DNA from: Paludibacter sp.
GTDB taxonomy: Bacteria > Bacteroidota > Bacteroidia > Bacteroidales > Paludibacteraceae
Reading direction: 5' to 3'
Length of the DNA: 64,000 nucleotides
NCBI GenBank assembly: GCA_024710005.1
Contig: JANJVQ010000020.1
Location: 18,935 to 82,934 of the forward strand
Part shown: positions 45,222 through 54,700 of the stretch, piece by piece
Layout: each line of letters opens with the position of its first letter
How positions within the stretch are numbered: the first letter of the stretch is position 1
Position numbers and translations under genes: made by a program
Notes under the pieces: model-generated
What the model was told of the DNA's origin: nothing
The model's input: only the letters and a program-made list of their open reading frames with translations
Databases searched by the model: none

Positions 45222-46442
45222 ATGGCATTGATTAACGAACATTTTATCAGGATTCCTGCCACCTATCTTTTTTCAGAAATTGCACGAAGGGTTGCCGGAT
45301 ACCAGGAATCCAATCCCGAAGCCGGAATTATCCGAATGGGAATCGGAGACGTAACACTCCCCCTGCCGGACGCCTCGGTCGACGCGATGATAAAAGCCGC
45401 CGAAGAACAAAGAAATCAGGCAACATTTCGCGGATACGGACCTGAACAGGGCTATGCTTTTCTCCGCGAAGCAATTAAATCGAACGATTACGCAGCACAC
45501 AATATTGATATCGAAACCGATGAAATATTTGTCAGCGACGGTGCCAAGAGTGACACCGGCAATATAGGAGATATATTCAGCACACAAAACAAAGTGGCCG
45601 TGACCGATCCGGTATACCCGGTGTACGTCGACACAAACGCCATGGGCGGAAGAGCTGGTCAACCCGAAGCGTCGGGCAGCTGGTCCAACATCGTTTATCT
45701 TCCCTGCAAAGAAGAAAACAACTTTGTTCCGGAGCTTCCCAAAGAAAAAGTGGATTTGATTTATCTCTGTTATCCGAACAATCCGACCGGCACCACCTTA
45801 ACCCGGGAACAACTCGCCGTTTGGGTCGATTACGCCAGGGAAAACAAGGCTGTAATCCTGTTCGATGCAGCATACGAAGCATTTATTACAGAGGAAAACG
45901 TTCCTCACAGTATATACGAAATACCGGGAGCCAAAGAAGTGGCCATCGAATTCAAAAGCTTCTCGAAGACAGCCGGTTTCACCGGAACACGCTGTGCATA
46001 CACAGTAGTACCCAAGCAACTGATGGCCTACTCGGAAAACGGAGAACAAGTGATGCTGAATAAACTATGGAACCGCCGCCACACCACCAAGTTCAACGGG
46101 ACTTCATACGTGGTACAACGGGCAGCAGAAGCCACTTACAGCGAAGCCGGAAAGAAACAGGTAACGGAGCTAATCGCGTATTACAAAGAAAACGCGCGCA
46201 TCATCCGGGAAGGACTTGAAAAAGTTGGTCTTATAGTCTTCGGAGGCATCAATGCCCCTTACGTTTGGGCCAAAACACCGGCCGGCATGAGCAGCTGGGA
46301 ATACTTTGATTATCTGTTGAAAGAAAAAAATATCGTCACCACCCCGGGAGCGGGATTCGGTGCAAGCGGCGAAGGATACATCCGGTTTTCGGCATTCGGC
46401 AGTCGCGAAAATACCCTTGAAGCAATGAAACGGATTGGGTGA
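45222..46442 (+). CDS. dapL: LL-diaminopimelate aminotransferase
   Basis: This 406-residue PLP enzyme converts tetrahydrodipicolinate to LL-diaminopimelate in one step. Motifs are [13 protein letters not shown], the CYPNNPTGT loop, FDAAYEAFI and the PLP-lysine segment [15 protein letters not shown]. Its pairing with dapF supports the aminotransferase variant of lysine synthesis rather than the succinylase route. The gene ends directly before a low-complexity repeat. Confidence 0.96.
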   Translation: MALINEHFIRIPATYLFSEIARRVAGYQESNPEAGIIRMGIGDVTLPLPDASVDAMIKAAEEQRNQATFRGYGPEQGYAFLREAIKSNDYAAHNIDIETDEIFVSDGAKSDTGNIGDIFSTQNKVAVTDPVYPVYVDTNAMGGRAGQPEASGSWSNIVYLPCKEENNFVPELPKEKVDLIYLCYPNNPTGTTLTREQLAVWVDYARENKAVILFDAAYEAFITEENVPHSIYEIPGAKEVAIEFKSFSKTAGFTGTRCAYTVVPKQLMAYSENGEQVMLNKLWNRRHTTKFNGTSYVVQRAAEATYSEAGKKQVTELIAYYKENARIIREGLEKVGLIVFGGINAPYVWAKTPAGMSSWEYFDYLLKEKNIVTTPGAGFGASGEGYIRFSAFGSRENTLEAMKRIG

Positions 46443-46445
46443 TAC

Positions 46446-46588
46446 AAGTCACCAGACGCCGGACACCGGACACCAGACTGAAGACCGGAGACTGGCGTCT
46501 GGAGACCGGAGACTGGCGACCGGAGACCGGAGACTGGCGTCTGGCGTCTGGTGACCGGCGTCTGGCGTCTGGCGACTGGAGACTGAAT
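46446..46588. repeat. Long low-complexity repeat (CTGGCGTCTGG / ACCGGAGACTGG)
   Basis: About 140 bp are composed almost only of the words CCGGACACC, ACCGGAGACTGG, CTGGCGTCTGG and GGCGACTGG in varied order, directly after the dapL stop. It is purine/G-rich on the plus strand, and the first third is partly complementary to later words. The encoded TGDWRLE-like peptide is an artefact. Confidence 0.8.
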
Positions 46589-46623
46589 TTAGTTTTTTTA
46601 GGTATAATTAAAAATTTCAAGGT

Positions 46624-47274
46624 ATGAAAAAGATGAAAATTTGGGCAATCGCAATGATTGCAGTGTTAACAACAATGGGCGTTAAAGCCCAGAGTCTGGA
46701 AGTCGGAGCCGATGTTGTAAGCTCCTATGTATGGCGCGGAACGCAATTCTCAGGACTGTCGGTACAACCGGGAGTGACATTCTCAAGCGGAGGATTTTCA
46801 CTGGGAGCGTGGGGTTCAGCTGGCCTGGATGGTTTCATGGAAATGGATTTATCGACCAGCTATGCATTTGATTTTGGATTATCAATCGGCTTGACCGATT
46901 ATTATTTCCCGGGCACCAATTATTTCGACTTATCGAAATTAACCGGAGCACACGGGTTCGAATTGAATCTTGGTTATGGAATTAAAGATCTCTCCCTTTC
47001 AGCCAACTACATGCTTAACGAAGCAGGTGGAGCTGCAACAGCAGGTGGAGACATGTATTTTGAATTAGGTTACGCCTTTAAATCGTTCAGCATCTTTGCA
47101 GGTGCAGGTAACGGATGGCACACACCGGACGGAAGTTTTTCATTGGTTAATGTTGGTTTGAGCACGTCGAAAGACATCAAAATAACCGATTCATTTACTC
47201 TTCCCCTGTCAGGCAGTGTTATCCTGAACCCGAAAACGCAACAGTTTTTCATTGTTGCAGGGATAACCCTCTGA
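46624..47274 (+). CDS. Outer-membrane beta-barrel protein (TorF/Gcw_chp-like)
   Basis: This 216-residue protein has a signal peptide (about 1-22, ending MGVKAQ). It then has VGADVVSSYVWRGTQFSG, a hallmark of Gcw_chp/TorF putative porins, and eight or so short amphipathic strands ending in FFIVAGITL. It directly precedes PII and AmtB, a position often held by this family in Bacteroidota. It may let ammonium or amines cross the outer membrane, which is an inference from context. Confidence 0.8.
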   Translation: MKKMKIWAIAMIAVLTTMGVKAQSLEVGADVVSSYVWRGTQFSGLSVQPGVTFSSGGFSLGAWGSAGLDGFMEMDLSTSYAFDFGLSIGLTDYYFPGTNYFDLSKLTGAHGFELNLGYGIKDLSLSANYMLNEAGGAATAGGDMYFELGYAFKSFSIFAGAGNGWHTPDGSFSLVNVGLSTSKDIKITDSFTLPLSGSVILNPKTQQFFIVAGITL

Positions 47275-47382
47275 TTTGGTTTCATTCCTGAAGAGCAGGA
47301 ATACAACGGATTTATTCAGTCAAATTTAAATTAACTGCCGTAAAAACATCAGCAGATGACAAACGGCTTAAAAAGAAAAGTT

Positions 47383-47739
47383 ATGAAAAAAATTGAAGCT
47401 ATTATCCGGAAAACCAAATTTGATGATGTCAGAGAAGCATTGGATGCTATCGACATAGAATGGTTTTCCTATTACGACGTGAGAGGCGTTGGCAAGGCCC
47501 GTCAGGGACGCATTTACCGTGGTGTGGTTTACGACACCAGCTACATTGAAAGAACTTTGATCAGCATCATTGTTCGCGACAAGAATGTGGAAAAAACGGT
47601 AAAAGCCATCCAGCAGTCAGCATACACGGGCGAAATCGGCGACGGAAGAATATTCATCATCAATGTGGATGATGCAATCAGAATCCGGACAAACGAAAGA
47701 GGCGATATAGCGCTTTACAATGCCGAGAACGAAAAATAA
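47383..47739 (+). CDS. glnK: Nitrogen regulatory protein PII
   Basis: This 118-residue trimeric sensor of 2-oxoglutarate and ATP/ADP starts MKKIEAIIRKTKFDDVREAL. The T-loop carries YDVRGVGKARQGRIYRGVVY, shorter and different from enterobacterial GlnB but with a tyrosine at the tip. The C-terminal signature is GEIGDGRIFIINVDDAIRIRT. ATG 47383 gives the standard PII N-terminus; an upstream in-frame ATG at 47356 adds nine unlikely residues. It lies 29 bp before amtB, the usual partner it plugs when nitrogen is plentiful. Confidence 0.95.
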   Translation: MKKIEAIIRKTKFDDVREALDAIDIEWFSYYDVRGVGKARQGRIYRGVVYDTSYIERTLISIIVRDKNVEKTVKAIQQSAYTGEIGDGRIFIINVDDAIRIRTNERGDIALYNAENEK

Positions 47740-47768
47740 CCTGGTTACAAACTACAAAATTGAATCTT

Positions 47769-49001
47769 ATGGAAGAAAGTATATTAGGCTTACAAATAGG
47801 CCTTGACAATATGTGGTTGTTAATTGCCGGATTTCTGGTGATGTTTATGCAACCGGGGTTTGCCCTCGTGGAGGCTGGGTTTACCCGATCTAAAAACACA
47901 GCAAACATCCTGATGAAGAACCTGATGGACTTTGCAATCGGATCTTTACTTTACTGGACTATCGGGTTTACCCTGATGTATGGCGATTCAATCGCCGGAT
48001 TAATCGGAATACCTGATTTATTCTTTATGAGCGATGGTTATGGCGATAACTACGCGGATTATTCAGACTTGTTTTTCCAAACCGTTTTCTGTGCAACGGC
48101 TGCCACAATTGTATCGGGCGCCATGGCTGAGCGGACTGAATTCAAGGCATATCTGATTTTTACAATTGTGATTTCTGTGCTGATTTACCCGATTTCCGGT
48201 CACTGGACCTGGGGAGGCGGATGGTTAAGTCAACTGGGCTTCCACGATTTCGCAGGATCTTCTATCGTTCACTCGGTAGGCGCCTGGGTAGGTCTCGCCG
48301 GAGCCGCTGTTATCGGTCCCCGTATCGGGAAATACAACAAACAGGGAAAACCGAATGCCATTCCCGGACACAACCTCTTGTTAGGTGCGTTGGGTGTTTT
48401 CATCCTCTGGTTCGGATGGTTCGGGTTCAACCCCGGCTCACAGCTTGCAGCTTCAGGGACTGAAAACGCGGTAGCCATCGGGCACATTGCCGTAACCACC
48501 AACTTAGCCGCCGCAGCGGGTGCTGTTGCCGCCATGATGGTTTCGTGGTTCCGCTACAAACGTCCGGAACTATCGTTCTCACTCAACGGCGCATTGGCCG
48601 GATTAGTAGCCATCACGGCCGGTACAAATGTAGTCGATCCCGTTGGTGCAGTGCTAATCGGCGCTATGGCCGGTATCATACTGCCTTTCGCGGTAGAGTT
48701 CTTTGATAAAGTAGTAAAAGTCGACGATCCTGTCGGTGCAATTTCCGTTCACGGTGTTTCCGGAGCCTTCGGAACCATGATGGTTGGATTATTCTCCACC
48801 ACCAACGGCTTGTTCTACGGAGGCGGATGGAGCCAGTTAGGCATACAGGCCATCGGCGTTGTAACCTTCTTTATCTGGTCGTTCGGCACCGGACTGATAC
48901 TCTTCTTCATCCTGAAGAAAGCGAAAATACTTCGCGTATCCAAACGTGTGGAAGAAGAAGGATTGGATATATACGAACACGGAGAGACGGCGTATAACTA
49001 A
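47769..49001 (+). CDS. amtB: Ammonium transporter
   Basis: This 410-residue, 11-helix channel has the twin pore histidines in SIVHSVGAWVG and ISVHGVSGAFG and a conserved ammonium-site region (FFQTVFCATAATIVSGAMAER). The start ATG is 47769, three codons after an in-frame TTG. No long N-terminal signal helix is seen, as in the short Amt variant. Co-transcription with glnK is likely. Confidence 0.96.
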   Translation: MEESILGLQIGLDNMWLLIAGFLVMFMQPGFALVEAGFTRSKNTANILMKNLMDFAIGSLLYWTIGFTLMYGDSIAGLIGIPDLFFMSDGYGDNYADYSDLFFQTVFCATAATIVSGAMAERTEFKAYLIFTIVISVLIYPISGHWTWGGGWLSQLGFHDFAGSSIVHSVGAWVGLAGAAVIGPRIGKYNKQGKPNAIPGHNLLLGALGVFILWFGWFGFNPGSQLAASGTENAVAIGHIAVTTNLAAAAGAVAAMMVSWFRYKRPELSFSLNGALAGLVAITAGTNVVDPVGAVLIGAMAGIILPFAVEFFDKVVKVDDPVGAISVHGVSGAFGTMMVGLFSTTNGLFYGGGWSQLGIQAIGVVTFFIWSFGTGLILFFILKKAKILRVSKRVEEEGLDIYEHGETAYN

Positions 49002-49085
49002 TTGTCTACGGTCAACGGTCTACAGTCTACGGTCAGAAAACCACAGACGGTAGACGGTAGACGGTAGACAGTCGGCGGTCAGCCG
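49002..49085. repeat. Low-complexity repeat (GTCTACGGTCAACGG words)
   Basis: Directly after the amtB stop are TCTACGGTCAACGGTCTACA and GTCTACGGTC, then the inverted words ACGGTAGACGGTAGACGGTAG and GTCGGCGGTCAG. The two halves are partly complementary and can pair. A third vocabulary of the same kind of element as 5438-5545 and 1491-1647. Confidence 0.7.
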
Positions 49086-49153
49086 ACGTCATTTAACCGA
49101 AAACACGGTGAAGTTCTTGGATTTAATCGTGTGTTTTTTAGTTTTATTGTTTC

Positions 49154-49190
49154 AGACAGGCTACTTCGTGAGAAATAGCCTGTCTTTTTA
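49154..49190 (+). terminator. Rho-independent terminator after amtB
   Basis: AGACAGGCTA (49154-49163) pairs with TAGCCTGTCT (49176-49185) across a 12-nt loop and is followed by TTTTTA. Confidence 0.75.
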
Positions 49191-49212
49191 ACAAATTTGC
49201 AAGAAAAGTATG

Positions 49213-49399
49213 TATCTTTGCAGATTAAAAAACTAAGAAAGACAATATTAAGATTTTATGCTTTATAACATATAATTCGGTTTTAATTCGGATTTGTAAG
49301 CAAAAAACAAAGATTGAATATCAAATTGACACATCCGGTTTTTAAATCAAACAATTAACAATAAAAATAATAATATAAATAACATTATTATTATTTTTG
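49213..49399 (+). promoter_or_regulatory. Two candidate -7 elements in the glnN leader
   Basis: TATCTTTG (49213-49220) and TATTTTTG (49392-49399) both match TAnnTTTG in the AT-rich 290-bp leader of glutamine synthetase. Neither has a TTTG at the ideal distance. The leader is long and contains TAATAATATAA-type repeats near 49370-49400, which may bind a regulator. No known riboswitch was recognised. Confidence 0.4.
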
Positions 49400-49482
49400 C
49401 AAAGAATAACTAACATAAAGTTAGTCATATCGTATTTTTACATAACAATAAGATATTAAATAAACCACAAAATATAAAAATT

Positions 49483-51678
49483 ATGTCATCACTCAGATTT
49501 AAAGCAGTAGAAGAAGCTTACAAGAAAAAAGCTTTATGTGTAGAAGCTCCTGGCGTACTCACATCCGACTATTTTGGTAAATACGTATTTAACCGCTCAA
49601 CCATGGCGAAATACTTGTCAAAAGACACATTGAAATCGGTTCAGAATGCTGTGGATAATGGTGTGGCATTAGAAAGAGGCATTGCTGATCACGTGGCAGC
49701 CGGTATGAAACGATGGGCGATGGAAAAAGGGGCGACCCATTACACACACTGGTTTCAGCCGCTGACGGATGGAACAGCTGAAAAGCACGATTCATTCATC
49801 GATTACATCGGCGCTCCGGGCGAAGGTATTATCGAGGATTTCTCCGGAAAACTCCTGGCTCAGCAGGAACCTGATGCGTCTTCCTTCCCCAGTGGAGGTA
49901 TCCGCAGCACTTTCGAAGCACGTGGTTATACGGCATGGGATCCTTCGTCTCCTGCTTTCGTAATGGATGACACGCTGGTTATTCCGACCATTTTCATCTC
50001 TTACACCGGTGAATCGCTCGATTTAAAAGCGCCTTTATTGAAGGCTCTGAACGCGGTTGACAAAGCAGCAACGGCCGTATGCAAGTATTTCGATCCAACT
50101 GTTAATAAAGTAGTTTGCTACCTGGGATGGGAACAGGAATATTTCTTAGTGGATGAAGGTTTGTATGCAACCCGTCCGGATTTGGCGCTGACCGGCAGGA
50201 CCTTACTGGGTCACGAATCGGCTAAAAACCAGCAGTTGGAAGACCACTATTTTGGCGCTGTACCATCGCGGGTGGCTGCCTATATGAAAGACCTCGAATT
50301 TGAGGCTTATAAATATGGTATCCCTTTAAAAACAAGACACAACGAGGTAGCTCCGAACCAGTTCGAGCTGGCTCCTATCTTCGGCGAAGCCAACCTGTCG
50401 AACGACCAGAACCTGCTGATTATGTCGCTGATGAAGAAAGTGGCCCGTCGTCATAGCTTCCGTTTGCTGTTGCACGAAAAGCCTTTCGCTGGCGTGAATG
50501 GTTCGGGTAAACACAACAACTGGTCACTGGGAACAAACACAGGTGTGGGTCTGCTTACCCCCGGTAAAACTCCGGAAGAAAACCTGCAGTTCATCACCTT
50601 CTTAGTGAATACCCTGATGGCGGTTTATAAAAACAATGCTTTGCTGAAAGCGTCGATCATGACTGCTAACAATGCACACCGTCTGGGCGCTAACGAAGCT
50701 CCTCCTGCCATTGTTTCAGCATTCCTGGGCTCGCAGATTACCGCTGTACTCGACAAATTAGAAAAAAGCACTTCTGATGAGGCCATCGTGATGGACGACA
50801 AACAAATCCTGAAATTAGGCATTCCGCATATCCCTGAAGTATTGCTCGACAATACCGACCGTAACAGAACTTCTCCGTTTGCCTTCACCGGCAACCGTTT
50901 CGAATTCCGCGCGGTAGGTTCCTCGGCTAACTGCTCTTCAGCATTAATCGCGTTGAACAGTGCGGTGGCAGCCCAGCTGGAAGATTTCAAAGTTGCTGTA
51001 GATGTTAAAATTGCTGCCGGTGCTACCAAAGAAAAAGCCATCTTCGAAGTATTGAAAGAGTACATCAAAATTTCCAAACCGATTCGTTTTGATGGTAACG
51101 GTTATAGCGATGAATGGAAAAAAGAAGCTGCCAAAAGAGGGCTGGATTGCGAAACCAGCGTACCGGAAATCTACAAGGCTTACACGAAACCGGAAACAAT
51201 CGCCATGTTTAAAAAAGTAGGCGTATTGTCGGAAAAAGAATTACATGCCCGTAATGAAGTAAAATGGGAAACTTACACGAAGAAAATCCAGATTGAAGCG
51301 CGCGTACTGGGCGACTTGTGTATGAACCACATCATTCCGGTAGTGACTAAATATCAGTCCTTGCTGCTCGATAATGTATATAAAATGTACGAAGTCTATC
51401 CAAAAGACAAGGCTGATGAACTTTCATCCATGAACAAATCGCTGATTGAAGAAATTTCGACCCGCATTTGCAAAATCAAAAACAACGTGGATGCCATGAT
51501 TGAAGCGCGCAAGGTTGCGAATAAAATTGAACATGAATATGATAAAGCGAAAGCTTATCACGATGAGGTGTTCCCTTACTTTGACAAAATCCGTTACGAC
51601 GTTGACAAGCTCGAACTGATTGTTGACAACCAAATGTGGACACTGCCAAAATACAGAGAATTACTTTTCATCCGATAA
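49483..51678 (+). CDS. glnN: Glutamine synthetase type III
   Basis: This 731-residue enzyme makes glutamine from glutamate, ammonium and ATP. Length and motifs are those of GSIII: FNRSTMAKYL near the N-terminus, VCYLGWEQEYFLVDE, RHNEVAPNQFELAPIF, VNGSGKHNNWSLGTN, and the C-terminal helical extension of about 150 residues after FEFRAVGSSANCS. It follows pII-amtB and precedes gltBD, as expected for nitrogen-regulated assimilation. Confidence 0.97.
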   Translation: MSSLRFKAVEEAYKKKALCVEAPGVLTSDYFGKYVFNRSTMAKYLSKDTLKSVQNAVDNGVALERGIADHVAAGMKRWAMEKGATHYTHWFQPLTDGTAEKHDSFIDYIGAPGEGIIEDFSGKLLAQQEPDASSFPSGGIRSTFEARGYTAWDPSSPAFVMDDTLVIPTIFISYTGESLDLKAPLLKALNAVDKAATAVCKYFDPTVNKVVCYLGWEQEYFLVDEGLYATRPDLALTGRTLLGHESAKNQQLEDHYFGAVPSRVAAYMKDLEFEAYKYGIPLKTRHNEVAPNQFELAPIFGEANLSNDQNLLIMSLMKKVARRHSFRLLLHEKPFAGVNGSGKHNNWSLGTNTGVGLLTPGKTPEENLQFITFLVNTLMAVYKNNALLKASIMTANNAHRLGANEAPPAIVSAFLGSQITAVLDKLEKSTSDEAIVMDDKQILKLGIPHIPEVLLDNTDRNRTSPFAFTGNRFEFRAVGSSANCSSALIALNSAVAAQLEDFKVAVDVKIAAGATKEKAIFEVLKEYIKISKPIRFDGNGYSDEWKKEAAKRGLDCETSVPEIYKAYTKPETIAMFKKVGVLSEKELHARNEVKWETYTKKIQIEARVLGDLCMNHIIPVVTKYQSLLLDNVYKMYEVYPKDKADELSSMNKSLIEEISTRICKIKNNVDAMIEARKVANKIEHEYDKAKAYHDEVFPYFDKIRYDVDKLELIVDNQMWTLPKYRELLFIR

Positions 51679-51707
51679 GTCCACTTTTCTAAAAATCTAT
51701 CTCTTTA

Positions 51708-51739
51708 ACAGCGGAATATCCTGACCGGTATTCCGCTGT
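51708..51739. terminator. Hairpin between glnN and gltB
   Basis: ACAGCGGAATA (51708-51718) pairs perfectly with TATTCCGCTGT (51729-51739). No T-tract follows on the plus strand, so it may be an RNA-processing or attenuating stem rather than a strict terminator. Confidence 0.5.
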
Positions 51740-51763
51740 AATAAACAATAAAACAAATTGCAC

Positions 51764-54700
51764 ATGCAGTTTGACATGGGATTTTACACCCATTCACAGA
51801 TTAAAGACATGAACATGAACCCTCTACAAATCAGCGAAATAGAACAGCAATCGCTGTACTCATTTCAAAACGAACACGATGCCTGCGGTGTTGGACTGGT
51901 GCTCAATCTTTACGGCGAAAAATCGCATGAGATTGTTGAAAAAGGTTTACAGGTATTGGAAAACATGGTACACCGCGGAGCCGAAAGCGCCGACAACAAA
52001 ACGGGCGACGGCGCCGGAATCCTTGTTCAAATCCCGCACGAATTCATCCTGCTTCAGGGCATACCTGTACCAGCCAAAGGCAAATACGGTACAGGTCTTG
52101 TTTTCCTTCCGAAAGAAGAACAAAAAGCGGCTTTATGCCTCAATGTTATCAAAGAAAATGTGGAGAAAGAAGGTCTGCAACTGCTGGCCATACGCGATGT
52201 GCCTGTCAACAGCGATATCTTAGGCGCTATCTCGGCTTCCAACGAACCGCTTATCAAACAGATTTTTATCACCGGCGCTACCAGCCAACAAGCACTGGAA
52301 TCGAAACTCTACGTTGTCAGAAAAAAAATTGAACATGCCATCCTGAAATCCAACTTAGCCAAGGACAGAAGTTTCTACATGGTAAGTCTTTCTACCCGCC
52401 AGATGGTGTACAAAGGCATGTTGACTTCCCTGCAATTACGGGAATACTATCCTGATTTATCTAACCCGCATTTCACCAGCGGTATCGCACTGGTGCATTC
52501 CCGTTTCAGTACAAACACCTTCCCGACCTGGGATTTGGCGCAGCCTTTCCGTTTGCTCGGGCACAACGGCGAAATCAACACCATCCGCGGCAACCGTTTC
52601 TGGATGGAATCGCGAGAGAGTGTACTGAAATCGGACCAGCTGGGCGATCTGAAAGCCCTGATGCCCATTGTACAACCCGGTATGAGCGATTCAGCTTCGC
52701 TGGATAACGTACTCGAATTTTTAGTGATGTCGGGCAAAAGCCTGCCACACGCCATGGCCATGCTGGTACCCGAAAGCTGGAACGACAAGAACCCGATTTC
52801 TGACAACCTGAAAGCTTTCTACGAATACCACTCCATGTTTATGGAACCGTGGGACGGTCCGGCTACATTGCTTTTCAGCGATGGCCGCTATGCAGGTGGT
52901 ATGCTCGACCGTAACGGTCTGCGTCCTGCCCGTTACCTCATTACTCACGACGACCTGATGGTGATTGCTTCTGAAACCGGAACGATTGATTTCGAAGCCT
53001 CCCGCATCAAGGAGAAAGGCAGATTGAAACCGGGTAAGATGATTATGATTGACACCGAAAGAGGTGAAATCTACTACGACCGTGAACTCAAAGAAGGCCT
53101 GGCAAAAGCTTTCCCATACAAAGAATGGCTCGACAAAAACCGCATCAATTTAGATCAAATATCATCCGGAAGAACAGTTAAAACAGAGATTAGCAATTAC
53201 AAAACCCTGCTGACTGCTTTCGGATATTCACGGGAAGACATCGAGAAACTGATGATCCCGATGGCCGAAGGCGGACAGGAACCTGTTTCGTCGATGGGCA
53301 ACGACGTGGCCCTGCCGGTTTTCTCCGACAAACCGCAACGTTTGTTCAACTACTTCAGGCAGCAATTCGCCCAGGTGACCAACCCGCCTATCGACCCGAT
53401 TCGCGAGGAATTAGTGATGTCGCTCACGGCTTACGTGGGCTCTGTACACACCAACCTGCTGGAACCGGCTCCCGAAATCTGCAAGATGGTGAAACTGAAA
53501 AGTCCGGTACTCACCAACGCGCAATTCGACATCTTACTGCACCTGCAATACAAAGGTTTCTCCACGGCCGTACTGCCCATGCTTTTCAAAGCGAAAGAGG
53601 GTAAGAAAGGATTGGAGAAAGCTGTGAAAGAACTTTGTCTCGCCGTTGAAAAAGCGGTGGATGACGGTAAAAATTACATCGTGCTCAGCGACCGCGGCGT
53701 GGATGGCGAAAATGCACCCATTCCTTCTCTGCTGGCCGTTTCAGCCGTGCATCACTATCTGATTGACAAACGCAAACGCATGCAGACCGACATCGTGGTG
53801 GAAACAGCTGAACCGCGTGAAGTGATGCATTTCGCCTTGCTGTTCGGTTTTGGCGCCAATGCCGTGAATCCTTATCTGGCATTCTGCATCCTGAACAACC
53901 AAATCAAATCGGGTGATTTACAGCTTGACTTCCATACCGCGGAGAAAAACTACATCAAAGCCATAAAGAAAGGCTTGCTGAAAGTGATGTCGAAAATGGG
54001 TATCTCTACCCTGCGGAGTTACCGTGGTGCGCAGATTTTCGAAGCCATCGGCATCTCTTCTGCTGTTGTCAACACCTACTTCAAAGGACTTGTTTCGAAG
54101 ATTGAAGGTATTGATATGGAAGACATCGCCGCGGAAGTCCTGCAACCCCACCAATCTGCATTTTTCCCTGCTGAAGGGGAAGAACCGGGTTTGCTGAACC
54201 TCGGACAATACGCGTATCGTGTTGAAGGGGTGGAACATGCCTGGAATCCGGAAACCATTGCACGTTTACAAATAGCCACGCGGACCGGTAGTTATGAAAA
54301 ATATAAAGAGTATGTAAAAGCGGTGGATGAAAAGGAATTGCCCATCTTCATCCGCGACTTATTAGAATATAAACGCAACCCGATTGACATCAGCGAGGTA
54401 GAACCGGCTGAAAACATCATGAAACGTTTCGTTACCGGCGCCATGTCTTACGGCTCCATCAGTCGCGAAGCCCACGAGGCCATGGCGATGGCGATGAACG
54501 TAATCGGCGGTCGCTCGAACACCGGCGAAGGGGGCGAAGATCCCGAACGCTATAAAAAACGCGCCGACGGGCTGAGTACCCGTTCTGCCATCAAACAGGT
54601 TGCTTCGGGCAGATTCGGCGTTACAGCTGAATACTTAGTCAACGCCGATGAAATCCAGATTAAAATCGCGCAGGGAGCAAAACCCGGCGAAGGCGGTCAG

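Noticed and set aside
44388..45242. Long antisense open frame over dapF (also 4433-5053, 34794-35525 and 58839-59438 over other genes)
   Set aside because: They are shadows of well-supported genes with biased codons and show no recognisable family.
46439..46627. Open frame encoding a TGDWRLETGDWR-like repetitive peptide
   Set aside because: It is a translation of the low-complexity intergenic repeat after dapL; no leader or homologue, and the repeat is variable.
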